A stretch of 64,000 bases of DNA from Paenibacillus glucanolyticus NBRC 15330 (lineage in GTDB: Bacteria; Bacillota; Bacilli; Paenibacillales; Paenibacillaceae), in assembly GCF_004000885.1 (NCBI RefSeq), contig NZ_BIMC01000010.1:142026-206025 (forward strand). Direction: 5' to 3'. A program made the translations under genes and the position numbers. A model generated the notes under the pieces. It had not been told where the DNA came from. It saw nothing but the letters and a program-made list of their open reading frames with translations, and ran no database searches. The first letter of the stretch is position 1. Each line of letters starts with the position of its first letter. This document shows positions 1 to 8,871 of the stretch, in pieces.

Positions 1-1859
1 ATAGCGCTCTCCCCAAGCTCACCCTCGCCGCGTTTGCGTACCGCTACCAGGTCCGAGTTCATTTCTTTCTCCCCCAGGACAAACGTGTAGGGCGTTTTCA
101 GCAGACCGGCTTCACGGATTTTATATCCCAGCTTTTCGTTCCTGATGTCAACCTCGACCCGTACGCCTGCATGCTCCAGACGCTTCTTCACCTTAAGGGA
201 GAAATCGATATAGTGGTCTGACACCGGAATGAGCATCACTTGCACGGGAGCGAGCCATAGCGGAAAAGCCCCGCCGTAATGCTCTGTAAGAATTCCGATA
301 AACCGCTCGATGGAGCCGAATACCGCGCGGTGAATGACAACCGGCCGATGCTTCTGGTTATCCTCTGCGATGTAGGACAGATCGAACTTCTCAGGGAATT
401 GAAAATCCAACTGGATGGTGCCGCATTGCCAGCTGCGCTTCAGGGAGTCGAGGATGTGAAAATCGATCTTCGGTCCATAAAAAGCGCCATCCCCTTCATT
501 TATCCGATAAGGCAGCTTCAGTTGATCCAATACCTCCTGCAGGGATGACTCCGCCTGCTCCCATAACTCATCAGAGCCCATGGAGTCTTCCGGTCTAGTG
601 GACAGTTCAATCGTATAATCAAAGCCAAAGACTCGGTATACCTGACTAATAAAGTCGATCACCTGTCCAATTTCATCATGGATTTGATCAGGTCTTACAA
701 ATATATGCGCATCATCCTGACAGAACGTACGGACCCGCATCATGCCACTCAGCGCTCCTGAATATTCATGGCGGTGCACCTGACCGAACTCGGACAATCG
801 AATGGGAAGCTCTCTGTAGGAATGCAGCGAGTTTTGGTAAACCAGCATATGACCCGGACAGTTCATGGGTTTCATTACATACTCCTGCTCATCCACCTTC
901 GAAAAGTACATATTATCCTTGTAGTGGTCCCAGTGACCGGACATCTCCCACAGGCGTTTGTTCATCATCAGCGGAGTACGAACTTCGTCATAACCGCGGT
1001 GGAATTGAAGCTCTCTTGCAAATTGTTCCAGCTCGTTACGGATAATCGTTCCTTTGGGTAAAAAGAACGGCATTCCCGGCGCATCATCCGAGAACATAAA
1101 CAGTCCCAGCTCTTTGCCGAGCTTGCGATGATCCCTCTTCTTAGCCTCTTCAAGCAAGAAGAGATGCTCTTCGAGCTGCGCCTGCTTGGGGAACGCCGTT
1201 CCATATATTCGCTGCAGCATCTTATGATCCGAGTTCCCCCGCCAATAAGCTCCGGCAACACTCATCAATTTGAATGCCTTGATTCTGCCAGTCGAGGGCA
1301 GATGAGGCCCTCTGCACAAATCAATGAACTCTCCCTGCTCATACACCGAAATGACTTCATCCTCCGGCAAGCCAAGGATGAGCTCCCGTTTGTAAGGGTC
1401 GTCACTGAATAGTTGTTCCGCTTCTTCAAGGCTAATTTCTCTTCGAATAATCGGTAAATCTTCCTGGACAATCTGCTGCATCTCCCGCTCGATGGCCATC
1501 AAGTCATCGGTTGAGATCGAATGCTCCAGATCCATATCGTAATAGAAGCCGTCTTCGACAACCGGTCCCACTCCGAGGTAAACGGGCTTGCTGCCATACA
1601 AACGTTTAACCGCCTGAGCCATCAGATGAGCTGTGCTGTGCCGGTAAATGTTCAGTCCGTCCTCTGAATCCAGCGTCACAATACGTACTTCCGCATCCTC
1701 ACAAAGTTCGTAATTCAAATCCACGAGCCTGCCATTTACTTTTCCTGCGACTGCACTTTTCCTCAGCCCGGAATGAATAGATTCCGCGATTTGTTTCATC
1801 GTCGTTTGTGCGGGATACTCCTTTTTACTTCCGTCTGCTAATGTTACTGTGATTGACAT
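1..1859 (-). CDS. thrS: Threonyl-tRNA synthetase (3' end beyond window)
   Basis: Class II aminoacyl-tRNA synthetase that charges tRNA-Thr. The reverse strand is open from the ATG at 1859 to the window edge (619 codons). It begins MSITVTLADGSKKEY, a typical TGS domain start, followed by the editing-domain HSTAH motif and the catalytic core, and reaches the anticodon-binding region (VAVRKRGEGELGES) at the edge. The family is about 640 residues, so only some 20-25 C-terminal residues are missing. The start is supported by GGAGGGATAACC just upstream. A T-box leader precedes it. The identification is firm; only the C-terminus is unseen. Confidence 0.97.
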   Translation of the reverse strand, partial: MSITVTLADGSKKEYPAQTTMKQIAESIHSGLRKSAVAGKVNGRLVDLNYELCEDAEVRIVTLDSEDGLNIYRHSTAHLMAQAVKRLYGSKPVYLGVGPVVEDGFYYDMDLEHSISTDDLMAIEREMQQIVQEDLPIIRREISLEEAEQLFSDDPYKRELILGLPEDEVISVYEQGEFIDLCRGPHLPSTGRIKAFKLMSVAGAYWRGNSDHKMLQRIYGTAFPKQAQLEEHLFLLEEAKKRDHRKLGKELGLFMFSDDAPGMPFFLPKGTIIRNELEQFARELQFHRGYDEVRTPLMMNKRLWEMSGHWDHYKDNMYFSKVDEQEYVMKPMNCPGHMLVYQNSLHSYRELPIRLSEFGQVHRHEYSGALSGMMRVRTFCQDDAHIFVRPDQIHDEIGQVIDFISQVYRVFGFDYTIELSTRPEDSMGSDELWEQAESSLQEVLDQLKLPYRINEGDGAFYGPKIDFHILDSLKRSWQCGTIQLDFQFPEKFDLSYIAEDNQKHRPVVIHRAVFGSIERFIGILTEHYGGAFPLWLAPVQVMLIPVSDHYIDFSLKVKKRLEHAGVRVEVDIRNEKLGYKIREAGLLKTPYTFVLGEKEMNSDLVAVRKRGEGELGESA

Positions 1860-1877
1860 GGTTATCCCTCCATCAAA

Positions 1878-2198
1878 TTTAGATTGAACGCAAAAAAAAC
1901 ACACGATCCCCAAAGGGACGAGTGCGTTCGGCTCGTGGTTCCACCCTCATTTGATCCAGACCTGCAGCGCTGTGTGGCCGCGTGCTCATCGGATCCTCAT
2001 TAAGACATCCGTTAACGGGGATGATTCGGTGTTTTCTACTGCCCTGTCCATAAGTAAACCTATAACTCAAGGGTTCAAAAACACAGCTACAAAGGGGTAA
2101 TTCATGAAGCAAGCACGGAAGAAGCTTTCACCAATCACTTCTCTCTCTGGGCAGGTCGTTTCAAGAATCATGTCTTTGATGGTTGCTGATAGTAAAGT
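1878..2198 (-). ncRNA. T-box leader of thrS
   Basis: The leader between the thrS promoter and the gene holds the canonical T-box AGGGTGGAACCACG (1934-1947, minus strand). It is followed by an imperfect G+C-rich stem and a run of eight U residues (1891-1930) that forms the terminator. The family senses uncharged tRNA (here expected to be tRNA-Thr) and antiterminates. The specifier codon could not be assigned with confidence by eye. Confidence 0.93.
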
Positions 2199-2227
2199 AC
2201 TATAAGTCAGTTCTTACTAATTGTCAA
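2199..2227 (-). promoter_or_regulatory. thrS promoter (sigma-A type)
   Basis: On the minus strand TTGACA (2227-2222) is followed after 17 bases by TATAGT (2204-2199). This is a near-consensus vegetative promoter placed directly upstream of the T-box leader. Confidence 0.85.
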
Positions 2228-2231
2228 TCAT

Positions 2232-2375
2232 TCACTTTTCACTTTTCATTGACCATTTAACCAGATATCCAATACCTAAACCGACAAGAACCCCGGGCAA
2301 CGCACTGCCCAGCGCCAATCCAATACCAGCCCCGATAATGACACATGCGTAAATGATGATATCTCCTTTATTCAA
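2232..2375 (-). CDS. Small two-segment membrane protein
   Basis: A short unrecognised protein whose body is two hydrophobic, glycine-rich segments (IIIYACVIIGAGIGLAL and PGVLVGLGIGYLV) ending WSMKSEK. I prefer a TTG start at 2375 (47 residues), because GGGAG lies nine bases upstream and the protein then begins MNKGDIIIY. The frame is open to an ATG at 2490 (86 residues), but that ATG has a poor ribosome binding site and sits only about 30 bases past the terminator of the acetyltransferase operon. Function unknown; probably an inner-membrane peptide. Confidence 0.5.
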   Translation of the reverse strand: MNKGDIIIYACVIIGAGIGLALGSALPGVLVGLGIGYLVKWSMKSEK

Positions 2376-2519
2376 TCTTTCCAGCTCCCTCTTGTATGTA
2401 TTTGATCCCTCATATTCCTTGACCAAATACAGTTTACAAGATGACGCCGCGTCGCTTTCAAGCCTTAATTTTGCGAAAAAAATGAAATTCATCCTAAATG
2501 GAGCCCTAACTCTAAATGA

Positions 2520-2545
2520 AAAAAAAGCCGCTGCATCCAGCGACT
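2520..2545 (-). terminator. Terminator of the acetyltransferase operon
   Basis: The stem AGTCGCTG/CAGCGGCT with a four-base loop is followed on the minus strand by a run of T residues. It lies just past the stop of the 2579-3358 gene. Confidence 0.85.
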
Positions 2546-2578
2546 TTCTCGCACATCCATGACTCTATATCCATCCCG

Positions 2579-3358
2579 TTACAAAGCGAATTCGACAAGG
2601 TACTGCTCACAAATGGTTTCATATCCCAGTGACTGATATAGCCGCACCGCGTTTAAGTTGTCCTCCAGAACATTCAGGTACACGTCTGAGGTGACTGCTC
2701 TCCCTGCGCGGGTCAAGGCTGCAGACACCTTTTTCCCGTATCCTTGCCTTCTCCACGCAGGTTCCGTTCCTATATTCCCCAGTTCAACATAATCCTCGCT
2801 GTAGATATGGTACCCGCCAACCGCGATCAGCTCCTGATCATGTACTACGCCATAAAAAGGATTCTGCAATTCCTCTCTTGCAAAAGCCATTGCACCCAGC
2901 TCTGTCATTATCGACTCGATCTGCTCGAAATATGACGGCCCTAAACGAAACACATCCTCGTCCTGTGCCGGCAAATCTCCGGGATGCAGGTGTTTCATCA
3001 ACCAAATTCCCTTAGGAGGTTTCTTAACATCCACCTTTAAGCCAAGAAACGCCCATCCGTCCTTACTCACAATAAAACTTCCAACTGCACCGTCGGGTAT
3101 ACCCAATTCTTGCTTCATTAGGGCCAACACTGGCTGAGGCCGGAAGGATTTCTGTACTGGATAAACCGAAAAGGCATAGAAAGGCAGTCCTTTCAGAAAG
3201 GCTGCCACTCCCAGCAGCTCCCCATGTTCCGAGTAATGCCCGTAATGAACCGTATGCTTTTTCCGGAACGTAAGGTAAGAATAATACAAAAAATGCTGTT
3301 CTCTATTTATAGATGCCAGGATAATTTCCAGTTCTTCAGAGAAAAGTCTGCGAATCAT
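2579..3358 (-). CDS. GNAT-family N-acetyltransferase
   Basis: Predicted acetyl-CoA-dependent acetyltransferase, 259 residues. The GNAT fold is in the C-terminal half: the acetyl-CoA loop reads WRRQGYGKK, followed by LNVLEDNLNAVRLYQSLGY, the usual motif B region. The N-terminal half is unassigned. I chose the ATG at 3358 because AGGGAG lies eight bases upstream; an upstream TTG at 3379 would overlap the previous stop without a site. It is the last of three acetyltransferase genes transcribed leftward and is followed by a terminator. Substrate unknown. Confidence 0.85.
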   Translation of the reverse strand: MIRRLFSEELEIILASINREQHFLYYSYLTFRKKHTVHYGHYSEHGELLGVAAFLKGLPFYAFSVYPVQKSFRPQPVLALMKQELGIPDGAVGSFIVSKDGWAFLGLKVDVKKPPKGIWLMKHLHPGDLPAQDEDVFRLGPSYFEQIESIMTELGAMAFAREELQNPFYGVVHDQELIAVGGYHIYSEDYVELGNIGTEPAWRRQGYGKKVSAALTRAGRAVTSDVYLNVLEDNLNAVRLYQSLGYETICEQYLVEFAL

Positions 3359-3375
3359 TGAGTCGTCTCCCTGTC

Positions 3376-4554
3376 TCAAAAGAAGTCCAGGAGGTAGGTT
3401 TGCCCTGCAGGAATCATCGATTCCAATTGGGCTGCTGCTGCTGGGTTTCCAGTTAGCCGATGGATGGCATGTAAAGCCTGTGGCCTTTTGTATCCCATAA
3501 AGAGTGCAGACAGACTCTGAATATCAGTGGAGAGATCAACCGGACCCTCGTAATCTGAAGGAAGCTCCAACAGCTTCGCTCTCCCCTCTTCATTGACCGA
3601 CAGCTTCCACAGACCCGCATTCCAAGGTGCTGCAGGATCTTCCACCTCCACGGTCAACTCAGCTGCATGATGAGCTTGCGCTTCGAAAGCGTACTGCTCC
3701 ACGAAGGATTTCAAATCCACGATACGCGCCATGAAGTAAGGGATAATCTCCTGCGTGATCCGCGGATCTGGCAGCATGAACGGCAGCTGATCATCCATGG
3801 GCACCATCACCATGTTGACTTGTTCAATCCTGGAATCATGGTTGGCAAAAAAAGTCCATAACGCGGTTCGCGCTTCTTCATTCAGGTAAACAAACTCGTC
3901 ACACACAAGTTCTTTATCTTTTAACTCATATAACGCATATCCCGTCGGCTTGCCTTCGGCAGAGTAATACACAACGCTGTGTCCATCACCCTGCAGGACG
4001 AACCTTTTCCACCAACCTTCATCGCGCACAAGGGTACCGTGATATCGGCTGACATAGGCTTGATATATGCCATCCAGCGTAGGGATATCGTCTACGCCTC
4101 TGACAATCCGGCCCGGCATCTCCGCTTTGCGCGGGAATTTAGCTGCCGGGATGACATACTTCTTATACTCTGCGAAAAGTTCCCATCCGAATTTACGATA
4201 AAACGGGATTGAGAACGGATGCAGGAAGGACAGAGTCTGGCCGTTGTTCTTCATCTCCTGCAATGCATGCTTGAGCAATGTAGATACATGTCCCTGTCTG
4301 CGGTTCTCCGGCCATGTAGCCACACCGGCAATACCGCCCATATCAAGAATCTTCCCTTGCATATAAACCTGCAGCGGAATGATGGTCAGCTTCGCTTGCA
4401 GTTCTTCCCCATCAAAGATCCCCCAGAATCGTTCAGGCTTAAAATGCTTCAGAGAGGACTCTCTTTGCTCAGGCGTCAGCGTATATTGAAAAGCATATTC
4501 GGATAATTTCGCACTGATTTCAAATTCGTCAGATCTCAATTGTCTAAGTTCCAT
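3376..4554 (-). CDS. Eis-like GNAT acetyltransferase with SCP-type C-terminus
   Basis: A 392-residue protein with the layout of the Eis family: an N-terminal GNAT domain (GIAGVATWPENRRQGHVSTLL, then LSFLHPFSIPFYRKFGWE), a second degenerate GNAT domain, and a sterol-carrier-like C-terminal domain (residues ~300-390). Some family members acetylate aminoglycosides or other amines; the substrate here is unknown. GAGGTG lies eight bases before the ATG at 4554 (a GTG sits one codon earlier). It ends 18 bases before the start of the next acetyltransferase, so the two are probably co-transcribed. Confidence 0.88.
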   Translation of the reverse strand: MELRQLRSDEFEISAKLSEYAFQYTLTPEQRESSLKHFKPERFWGIFDGEELQAKLTIIPLQVYMQGKILDMGGIAGVATWPENRRQGHVSTLLKHALQEMKNNGQTLSFLHPFSIPFYRKFGWELFAEYKKYVIPAAKFPRKAEMPGRIVRGVDDIPTLDGIYQAYVSRYHGTLVRDEGWWKRFVLQGDGHSVVYYSAEGKPTGYALYELKDKELVCDEFVYLNEEARTALWTFFANHDSRIEQVNMVMVPMDDQLPFMLPDPRITQEIIPYFMARIVDLKSFVEQYAFEAQAHHAAELTVEVEDPAAPWNAGLWKLSVNEEGRAKLLELPSDYEGPVDLSTDIQSLSALFMGYKRPQALHAIHRLTGNPAAAAQLESMIPAGQTYLLDFF

Positions 4555-4602
4555 CACAGCTTCACCTCAACCGATTATATTTTATGTAATCTGGTTAGCA
4601 GT

Positions 4603-5067
4603 CTACCTGCCTTGCAATTCTTTGGTCATAAACACACTGTTCGGGTCTTCTGTATAATCCGAGAAAGGCTCGCCATATTGAAATCCGAAGCTGGCATAAA
4701 GCCTTCTTGCCGGTTCAAATGCATCCATGGACCCCGTTTCCAAACTGATCCTCTTATAACCGCGGCGCTCCGCCTCTTCTATGATGTGCTCAAGGAGTCG
4801 TCTGGCAACGCCCTTTCGCAAATGGGAGGTTGACGTCCGCATGGATTTGACTTCGCCATGTGTACCGTCAAGCTCTTTAAGTGCTCCGCAGCCCATTAAT
4901 TCATCGTGCTCCCACAGGCTCCAGAACGTAATTTCCGGCTGCTTCAATTCCTCAAGATTCAGAGCATGTATGCTTTCCGGCGGGGAATGCTCTGTCATTC
5001 CCTGCAGATGTTCACTCACCAATTGGATAATTGCGGATCCTGTAAGATCATCGACTTTTATTACCAT
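4603..5067 (-). CDS. GNAT N-acetyltransferase (YsnE/PhnO-like)
   Basis: A 154-residue single-domain GNAT protein. It carries the typical MRTSTSHLRKGVARRLLEHI acetyl-CoA loop and the C-terminal ARRLYASFGFQYGEPFSDY block seen in YsnE-like proteins. The start at 5067 (MVIKVDDLTG) is set by AGGAGTG a few bases upstream; the frame is open further upstream without a site. It is the first gene of the three-gene acetyltransferase operon running to 2579, with a 48-base gap to the Eis-like gene. Substrate not predictable. Confidence 0.87.
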   Translation of the reverse strand: MVIKVDDLTGSAIIQLVSEHLQGMTEHSPPESIHALNLEELKQPEITFWSLWEHDELMGCGALKELDGTHGEVKSMRTSTSHLRKGVARRLLEHIIEEAERRGYKRISLETGSMDAFEPARRLYASFGFQYGEPFSDYTEDPNSVFMTKELQGR

Positions 5068-5229
5068 GGGCCCACTCCTAAACTTCGTAGAAATAAAATG
5101 CAATGATATCCATAATGTGGATATGTTTAAAACTTATTCTCTATAATACTAATATAGCATCGTGAATTACTTCAAGATACTCATGACAGCTAAAGTAATC
5201 ATTTTTCGAACAAACTTTTTGTAAGCTAC

Positions 5230-5259
5230 TTGACAAAGTTAACCGACTAAGATTATTAT
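5230..5259 (+). promoter_or_regulatory. Promoter of the FMN reductase gene
   Basis: TTGACA (5230-5235) is followed after 17-18 bases by TTATTA/TATTAT (5253-5259). It is about 70 bases upstream of the TTG start at 5327. Confidence 0.7.
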
Positions 5260-5326
5260 TAGCTCATGCAAAAAAGCAAACACATCACGAAAAAATAAAT
5301 CAAGAACAATTCGGGAGGTAAGATCA

Positions 5327-5878
5327 TTGTCAAAATTAAATATCGGTATTATTCTAGGTAGTACTCGTCAAGGACGTTTAAGTCCACAAGTGGGTGAGTG
5401 GGTAAAAAACATCGCGGATCAGCGTGGAGACGCCAATTATGAGATCGTGGATATCGCTGACTACAAACTTCCTTTGTTGGGCGAAGAGGATGCTACTGAA
5501 CAAGCAACGGCTTGGAATACGAAACTTGCCAGCTTGGACGGCTTCGTATTTATCGTCCAAGAATATAATCACAGTATTTCAGCCTCTTTGAAAAATGCGC
5601 TCGATTACGCTCGCGAGGCATGGAACGACAAGGCTGCAGGTATCGTAAGTTATGGATCTGTTGGTGGCGCTCGTGCTGCCGAACATTTGCGTGGAATCCT
5701 GGGCGAGCTGTCTGTAGCGGATGTTCGCGTTCACCCTGCTCTGTCCCTCTTCACTGATTTCGAAAATCCATTTACACCTGAAATGGCCTTTAAGCCAGCT
5801 GATCTGCATCTTGTAAACCTTAACGGTATGCTGGATCAAGTGCTTGCTTGGAGCGGAGCACTGAAAACGTTGCGTTAA
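5327..5878 (+). CDS. NADPH-dependent FMN reductase
   Basis: A 183-residue flavodoxin-fold reductase. The FMN phosphate loop is visible as GSTRQGRLSPQVGEW near the N-terminus, and the family signature EYNHSISASLKNALDY at about residues 79-94. It is expected to reduce FMN, quinones or azo compounds with NAD(P)H in the cytoplasm. It starts at TTG 5327 with GGGAGGT seven bases upstream. It is a single-gene unit between its own promoter and a strong terminator. Confidence 0.92.
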   Translation: MSKLNIGIILGSTRQGRLSPQVGEWVKNIADQRGDANYEIVDIADYKLPLLGEEDATEQATAWNTKLASLDGFVFIVQEYNHSISASLKNALDYAREAWNDKAAGIVSYGSVGGARAAEHLRGILGELSVADVRVHPALSLFTDFENPFTPEMAFKPADLHLVNLNGMLDQVLAWSGALKTLR

Positions 5879-5894
5879 TCTTTAATCCTGAAGT

Positions 5895-5933
5895 AAAAAG
5901 CGAGGCCCGGAGATTTATCGGGCCTCGCTTTTT
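5895..5933. terminator. Bidirectional terminator
   Basis: A perfect 15-base inverted repeat (AAAAAGCGAGGCCCG and its complement) with a nine-base loop lies between convergent genes ending at 5878 and 5938. It has A/T tracts on both sides, so it can serve both. Confidence 0.93.
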
Positions 5934-5937
5934 GTTG

Positions 5938-7128
5938 TTATGGCTTAAGAGGAATTGTCATTTCCAAATCTTTCAGATAGGTTTTATCGCCATAGCTGTT
6001 CTCTCCTTGGCCGATAACGCTCCAGTCCTTGTTGTTTACGGTGAGCGTAAACGGCTTGATGGTAATGGATTTAGGAGTTCCCTTAACCGGGCTGAACAGC
6101 TGATCGATGTGGTACTCGGTTAGTGGTTTGCTGTTAAAGTAATCGAATTTTCTAGGAGTCAGAACGTTGCCTTGGTCATCTACCAGCTCATAATAGACCA
6201 TGCTTGCACTGTAATTGCCCTTCTGCTGTGAAGATGCCGGCACGGCGCCCTTACTGTCCAGCACCAGGCGAGTCGACACGGGGGACATATCCAGCTGCTT
6301 GACGGTATAACTGAACTGCCCATCTGATTTCGAAACATTCGGCTTCAGGACAACAGATTTATTAGTGACACTCACAGGAATTGTGAAGTCAAAGCTCTCG
6401 TCTACCCGGGTAACACGGGTCTGAATGGTCAACTCAAACTGATCCGGCAGCTGCAGATCCTTAGTAAGCTCAACGACATACGTATTCTCCAGTCTCGGGT
6501 GGTCTCCGAAGACTCCTTCGCCCGATTTCACTTCCTGTCCGTTGACCAGAATTTTGGGTGTTTCAATGTATCCTTTCATCTGATCTTCCTTAGCAACCTG
6601 CCTCGACTTGATATAATCGCTATCGGGATTTCCAATGATCTTTGCACCCTCATCTAAGTACGGCGAAGCTGTATTCGGCAGATCTACCCCATCACGCTCC
6701 AGAATAAAGGATAGACGGGTGCCATCATACAGTAAGTCAGCTACCTTCAATGTTACACCCTCGTGAGTAACACTCAGGTTAGGCTCCGATATGATCCCTT
6801 GTTGTATAGCTGCATCGACAGCCTCATGGCTCGTTCCTTCAAAAAGCAGGCCAATCATAGGAATTTGCTTAAGGGTTGCCGCCATCGCCGGCGATACGAA
6901 CCCCGTGCCAATCACGGTCCCCCCTAGTACAGCTGTAACAGATGCAACGAGTAATGTCTTTCTTAATACATTCGGTTTTTGTTTGGTTGATACTCTTGTC
7001 ATGTCACGATCTCCAATCTGATTCATAATTTGATAACTCATACTCTGCTTCGGAAAATTGGATTCACGAACCATTTGTTCAATTGCATCCATCTCAGCGA
7101 ATTCCGTTTGTTCCGGCAACTGTCTCAT
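5938..7128 (-). CDS. DUF4179-domain membrane protein, putative anti-sigma factor
   Basis: A 396-residue protein with a ~60-residue cytoplasmic N-terminus, one membrane segment (TLLVASVTAVLGGTVIGTGFV), and a long extracytoplasmic part of DUF4179/DUF5643 type. It overlaps the ECF sigma gene upstream by 35 bases, the usual arrangement for a sigma factor and its membrane anti-sigma factor. Its expected role is to hold the sigma factor at the membrane until an envelope signal releases it. The signal is unknown. Confidence 0.85.
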   Translation of the reverse strand: MRQLPEQTEFAEMDAIEQMVRESNFPKQSMSYQIMNQIGDRDMTRVSTKQKPNVLRKTLLVASVTAVLGGTVIGTGFVSPAMAATLKQIPMIGLLFEGTSHEAVDAAIQQGIISEPNLSVTHEGVTLKVADLLYDGTRLSFILERDGVDLPNTASPYLDEGAKIIGNPDSDYIKSRQVAKEDQMKGYIETPKILVNGQEVKSGEGVFGDHPRLENTYVVELTKDLQLPDQFELTIQTRVTRVDESFDFTIPVSVTNKSVVLKPNVSKSDGQFSYTVKQLDMSPVSTRLVLDSKGAVPASSQQKGNYSASMVYYELVDDQGNVLTPRKFDYFNSKPLTEYHIDQLFSPVKGTPKSITIKPFTLTVNNKDWSVIGQGENSYGDKTYLKDLEMTIPLKP

Positions 7129-7687
7129 GTGCCACCGCTCCTTTTTGGCTTATTCGGTCCATCAGTTTATGGCGTAAGCGTTCATACTTCTTCCGTACCG
7201 TTGCTGATTTGAGTCCCATAATCTCGCTTATTTCCTCGAAGGTATACTGTTCTACTGCCTTCAATAGCAAGATATGGCGCTCTTCGGCTGTAAGGTAAGT
7301 CAACAGCTCGTACACAACCGACTCGTGCTGAGATATTTGCATAACCGGCTGCTGCTCTTTACAATGCTCGATCAGGTTGAGAAAACGGCTCTGCTTCTTC
7401 TTGATATTGATTAGATGATGATAGGCCATTTTGTACAGCCATGCAGAGAAGGATACTTGCCTCTTGTACTGATGAAGATGTTCATAGGCACGAATGAAAA
7501 TTTCCTGTACGGCATCCTCAGTCTCCGCATGATTCTTCAGAATATAGTAGCAGTATGTGTACATCTGCCGTTCAAACTGGATAATGATCGCATGATAGGA
7601 TTGTTTATCTCCTGCTTGGATCTGTTCTATGACCGCTTCAATGGCGTTCCGTTTTCCTTCCGCTTCCCCGGGGATGGTTGGCTGCAA
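7094..7687 (-). CDS. ECF RNA polymerase sigma factor
   Basis: A 197-residue group 4 sigma factor. Region 2 includes HAETEDAVQEIFIRAYEHL and SFSAWLYKMAYHHLIN; region 4 is LTAEERHILLLKAVEQYTFEEISEIMGLKSATVRKKYERLRHKL (read in parts), a helix-turn-helix. It starts at TTG 7687 behind GGAGGTGA. It is co-transcribed with the DUF4179 gene that overlaps its 3' end. A promoter resembling those of the second ECF module lies just upstream, suggesting autoregulation. Confidence 0.93.
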   Translation of the reverse strand: MQPTIPGEAEGKRNAIEAVIEQIQAGDKQSYHAIIIQFERQMYTYCYYILKNHAETEDAVQEIFIRAYEHLHQYKRQVSFSAWLYKMAYHHLINIKKKQSRFLNLIEHCKEQQPVMQISQHESVVYELLTYLTAEERHILLLKAVEQYTFEEISEIMGLKSATVRKKYERLRHKLMDRISQKGAVAHETVAGTNGIR

Positions 7688-7716
7688 GCGAGCTCACCTC
7701 CTTCTTTGTTTACCTA

Positions 7717-7747
7717 TATAACAATCCCAACTTGCTATTTTGTGACA
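7717..7747 (-). promoter_or_regulatory. Candidate ECF promoter upstream of the sigma gene
   Basis: On the minus strand TGTCAC (7747-7742) and GTTATA (7722-7717) are 19 bases apart, 30 bases before the TTG start. The pair resembles TGTCCC-N18-GTTATA at 22624-22653 and 21022-21051. Assignment to the encoded sigma factor is inference. Confidence 0.45.
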
Positions 7748-7875
7748 CGACTTTATATTCATGAGCTGCATGATCATAGATTCATCCGTCACAATAAAAT
7801 GAACCCGCCATCATATGATGGACGGGGCCTGCCGGATTAGAGCCTATTTTGGGCATATTCTGCATGACAGCACAG

Positions 7876-8745
7876 CTACAGCTTTGGATAATTCTTAACA
7901 TAATTTAAGAATCGTTTCGTAGCCGGGGACATTTCTCTCATAGAGCTAACCGCAATCCCCAGTGAGCGAAAATAGGGCTCCTGCAGCTCAACTAGGCGTA
8001 TATTGCGTCGTTGCCCGCGCAGGACCAGTTCCGGAAGAATACTGATGCCAAGCCCCTTCTCCACCATGGCCATAATGGCATAATCATCTCCAACGGTATA
8101 TTTAATATCCGGCTTCGTTGAGGCTCTCTCCAATACGCGATTCACATCATCGTCGGAGCCTTTGCTGGGCATGATAAACGGCTCATTCTCAATCTGAGAT
8201 AAACGAATCGAGGCCTGTGAGCTAAGAGGGTGCTCCATGGGCAGCAGCACCAGCATCGGATCTTGATGCAGCGGCATCGCATCGAATACATCCCACGTTG
8301 GAAGCGAGAGAAAGCCGCAGTCAATCCTGCCCTCTGCGATCCAATCCTCAATCTCCCGATAGTCCCCTTCTGCCAAACGAATCTCGATATGGGGATAATC
8401 CTGTTGAAAATCCTTAATAATACTCGGCAGCCAGTGCACAGCAACACTTGTGAAGGTTCCTATATGAATGGTACCCAGTTCGATTCCATGAATGGAGGCC
8501 ACTTTTTGATCCAGATGCTCATTCCACTTCAATATTTCCCGTATCGTCTTTACAATCTCCTCGCCATTGGTCGTCAGCTTCGTTCCAGAACGGCTGCGAA
8601 TCAACAGCGTGAAACCAAACTCATCCTCCAGACTGTTGATCATATGACTGACACCGGACTGCGTAAATCCCATCGCTTCGGCGGCTTTTGTCAGGCTTCC
8701 CAGCTCGACGACCTTCATCAATACTTTAAATTTATTCATGCTCAA
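7876..8745 (-). CDS. LysR-family transcriptional regulator
   Basis: A 289-residue LysR protein: an N-terminal winged helix-turn-helix (LGSLTKAAEAMGFTQSGVSHMINSLE) and a C-terminal substrate-binding domain. It is divergent from the EamA transporter at 8872 with overlapping promoters, the classic layout for a regulator of its neighbour. The start is taken as TTG 8745 with GGAGG eight bases upstream; an ATG two codons later is further from that site. The effector is unknown. Confidence 0.92.
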   Translation of the reverse strand: MSMNKFKVLMKVVELGSLTKAAEAMGFTQSGVSHMINSLEDEFGFTLLIRSRSGTKLTTNGEEIVKTIREILKWNEHLDQKVASIHGIELGTIHIGTFTSVAVHWLPSIIKDFQQDYPHIEIRLAEGDYREIEDWIAEGRIDCGFLSLPTWDVFDAMPLHQDPMLVLLPMEHPLSSQASIRLSQIENEPFIMPSKGSDDDVNRVLERASTKPDIKYTVGDDYAIMAMVEKGLGISILPELVLRGQRRNIRLVELQEPYFRSLGIAVSSMREMSPATKRFLNYVKNYPKL

Positions 8746-8790
8746 GGGGGATTCCTCCAGATGGATATTCCATTAGATTTACTCATGTTT

Positions 8791-8837
8791 ATCATAAGAA
8801 ACATTCGTTTTACTTGTCTATTGTACGTGAGTATACT
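8791..8837. promoter_or_regulatory. Overlapping divergent promoters of lysR-type gene and eamA-type gene
   Basis: Minus strand: TAGACA (8820-8815), 18 bases, TATGAT (8796-8791). Plus strand: TTTACT (8809-8814), 17 bases, TATACT (8832-8837). The -35 elements overlap, so a LysR protein bound here could control both directions. Confidence 0.55.
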
Positions 8838-8871
8838 GATTCTGTTCAATCATTAGAAGGAGGAAATAGAC

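Noticed and set aside
8230..8856. 208-residue plus-strand frame
   Set aside because: Antisense shadow of the LysR regulator.
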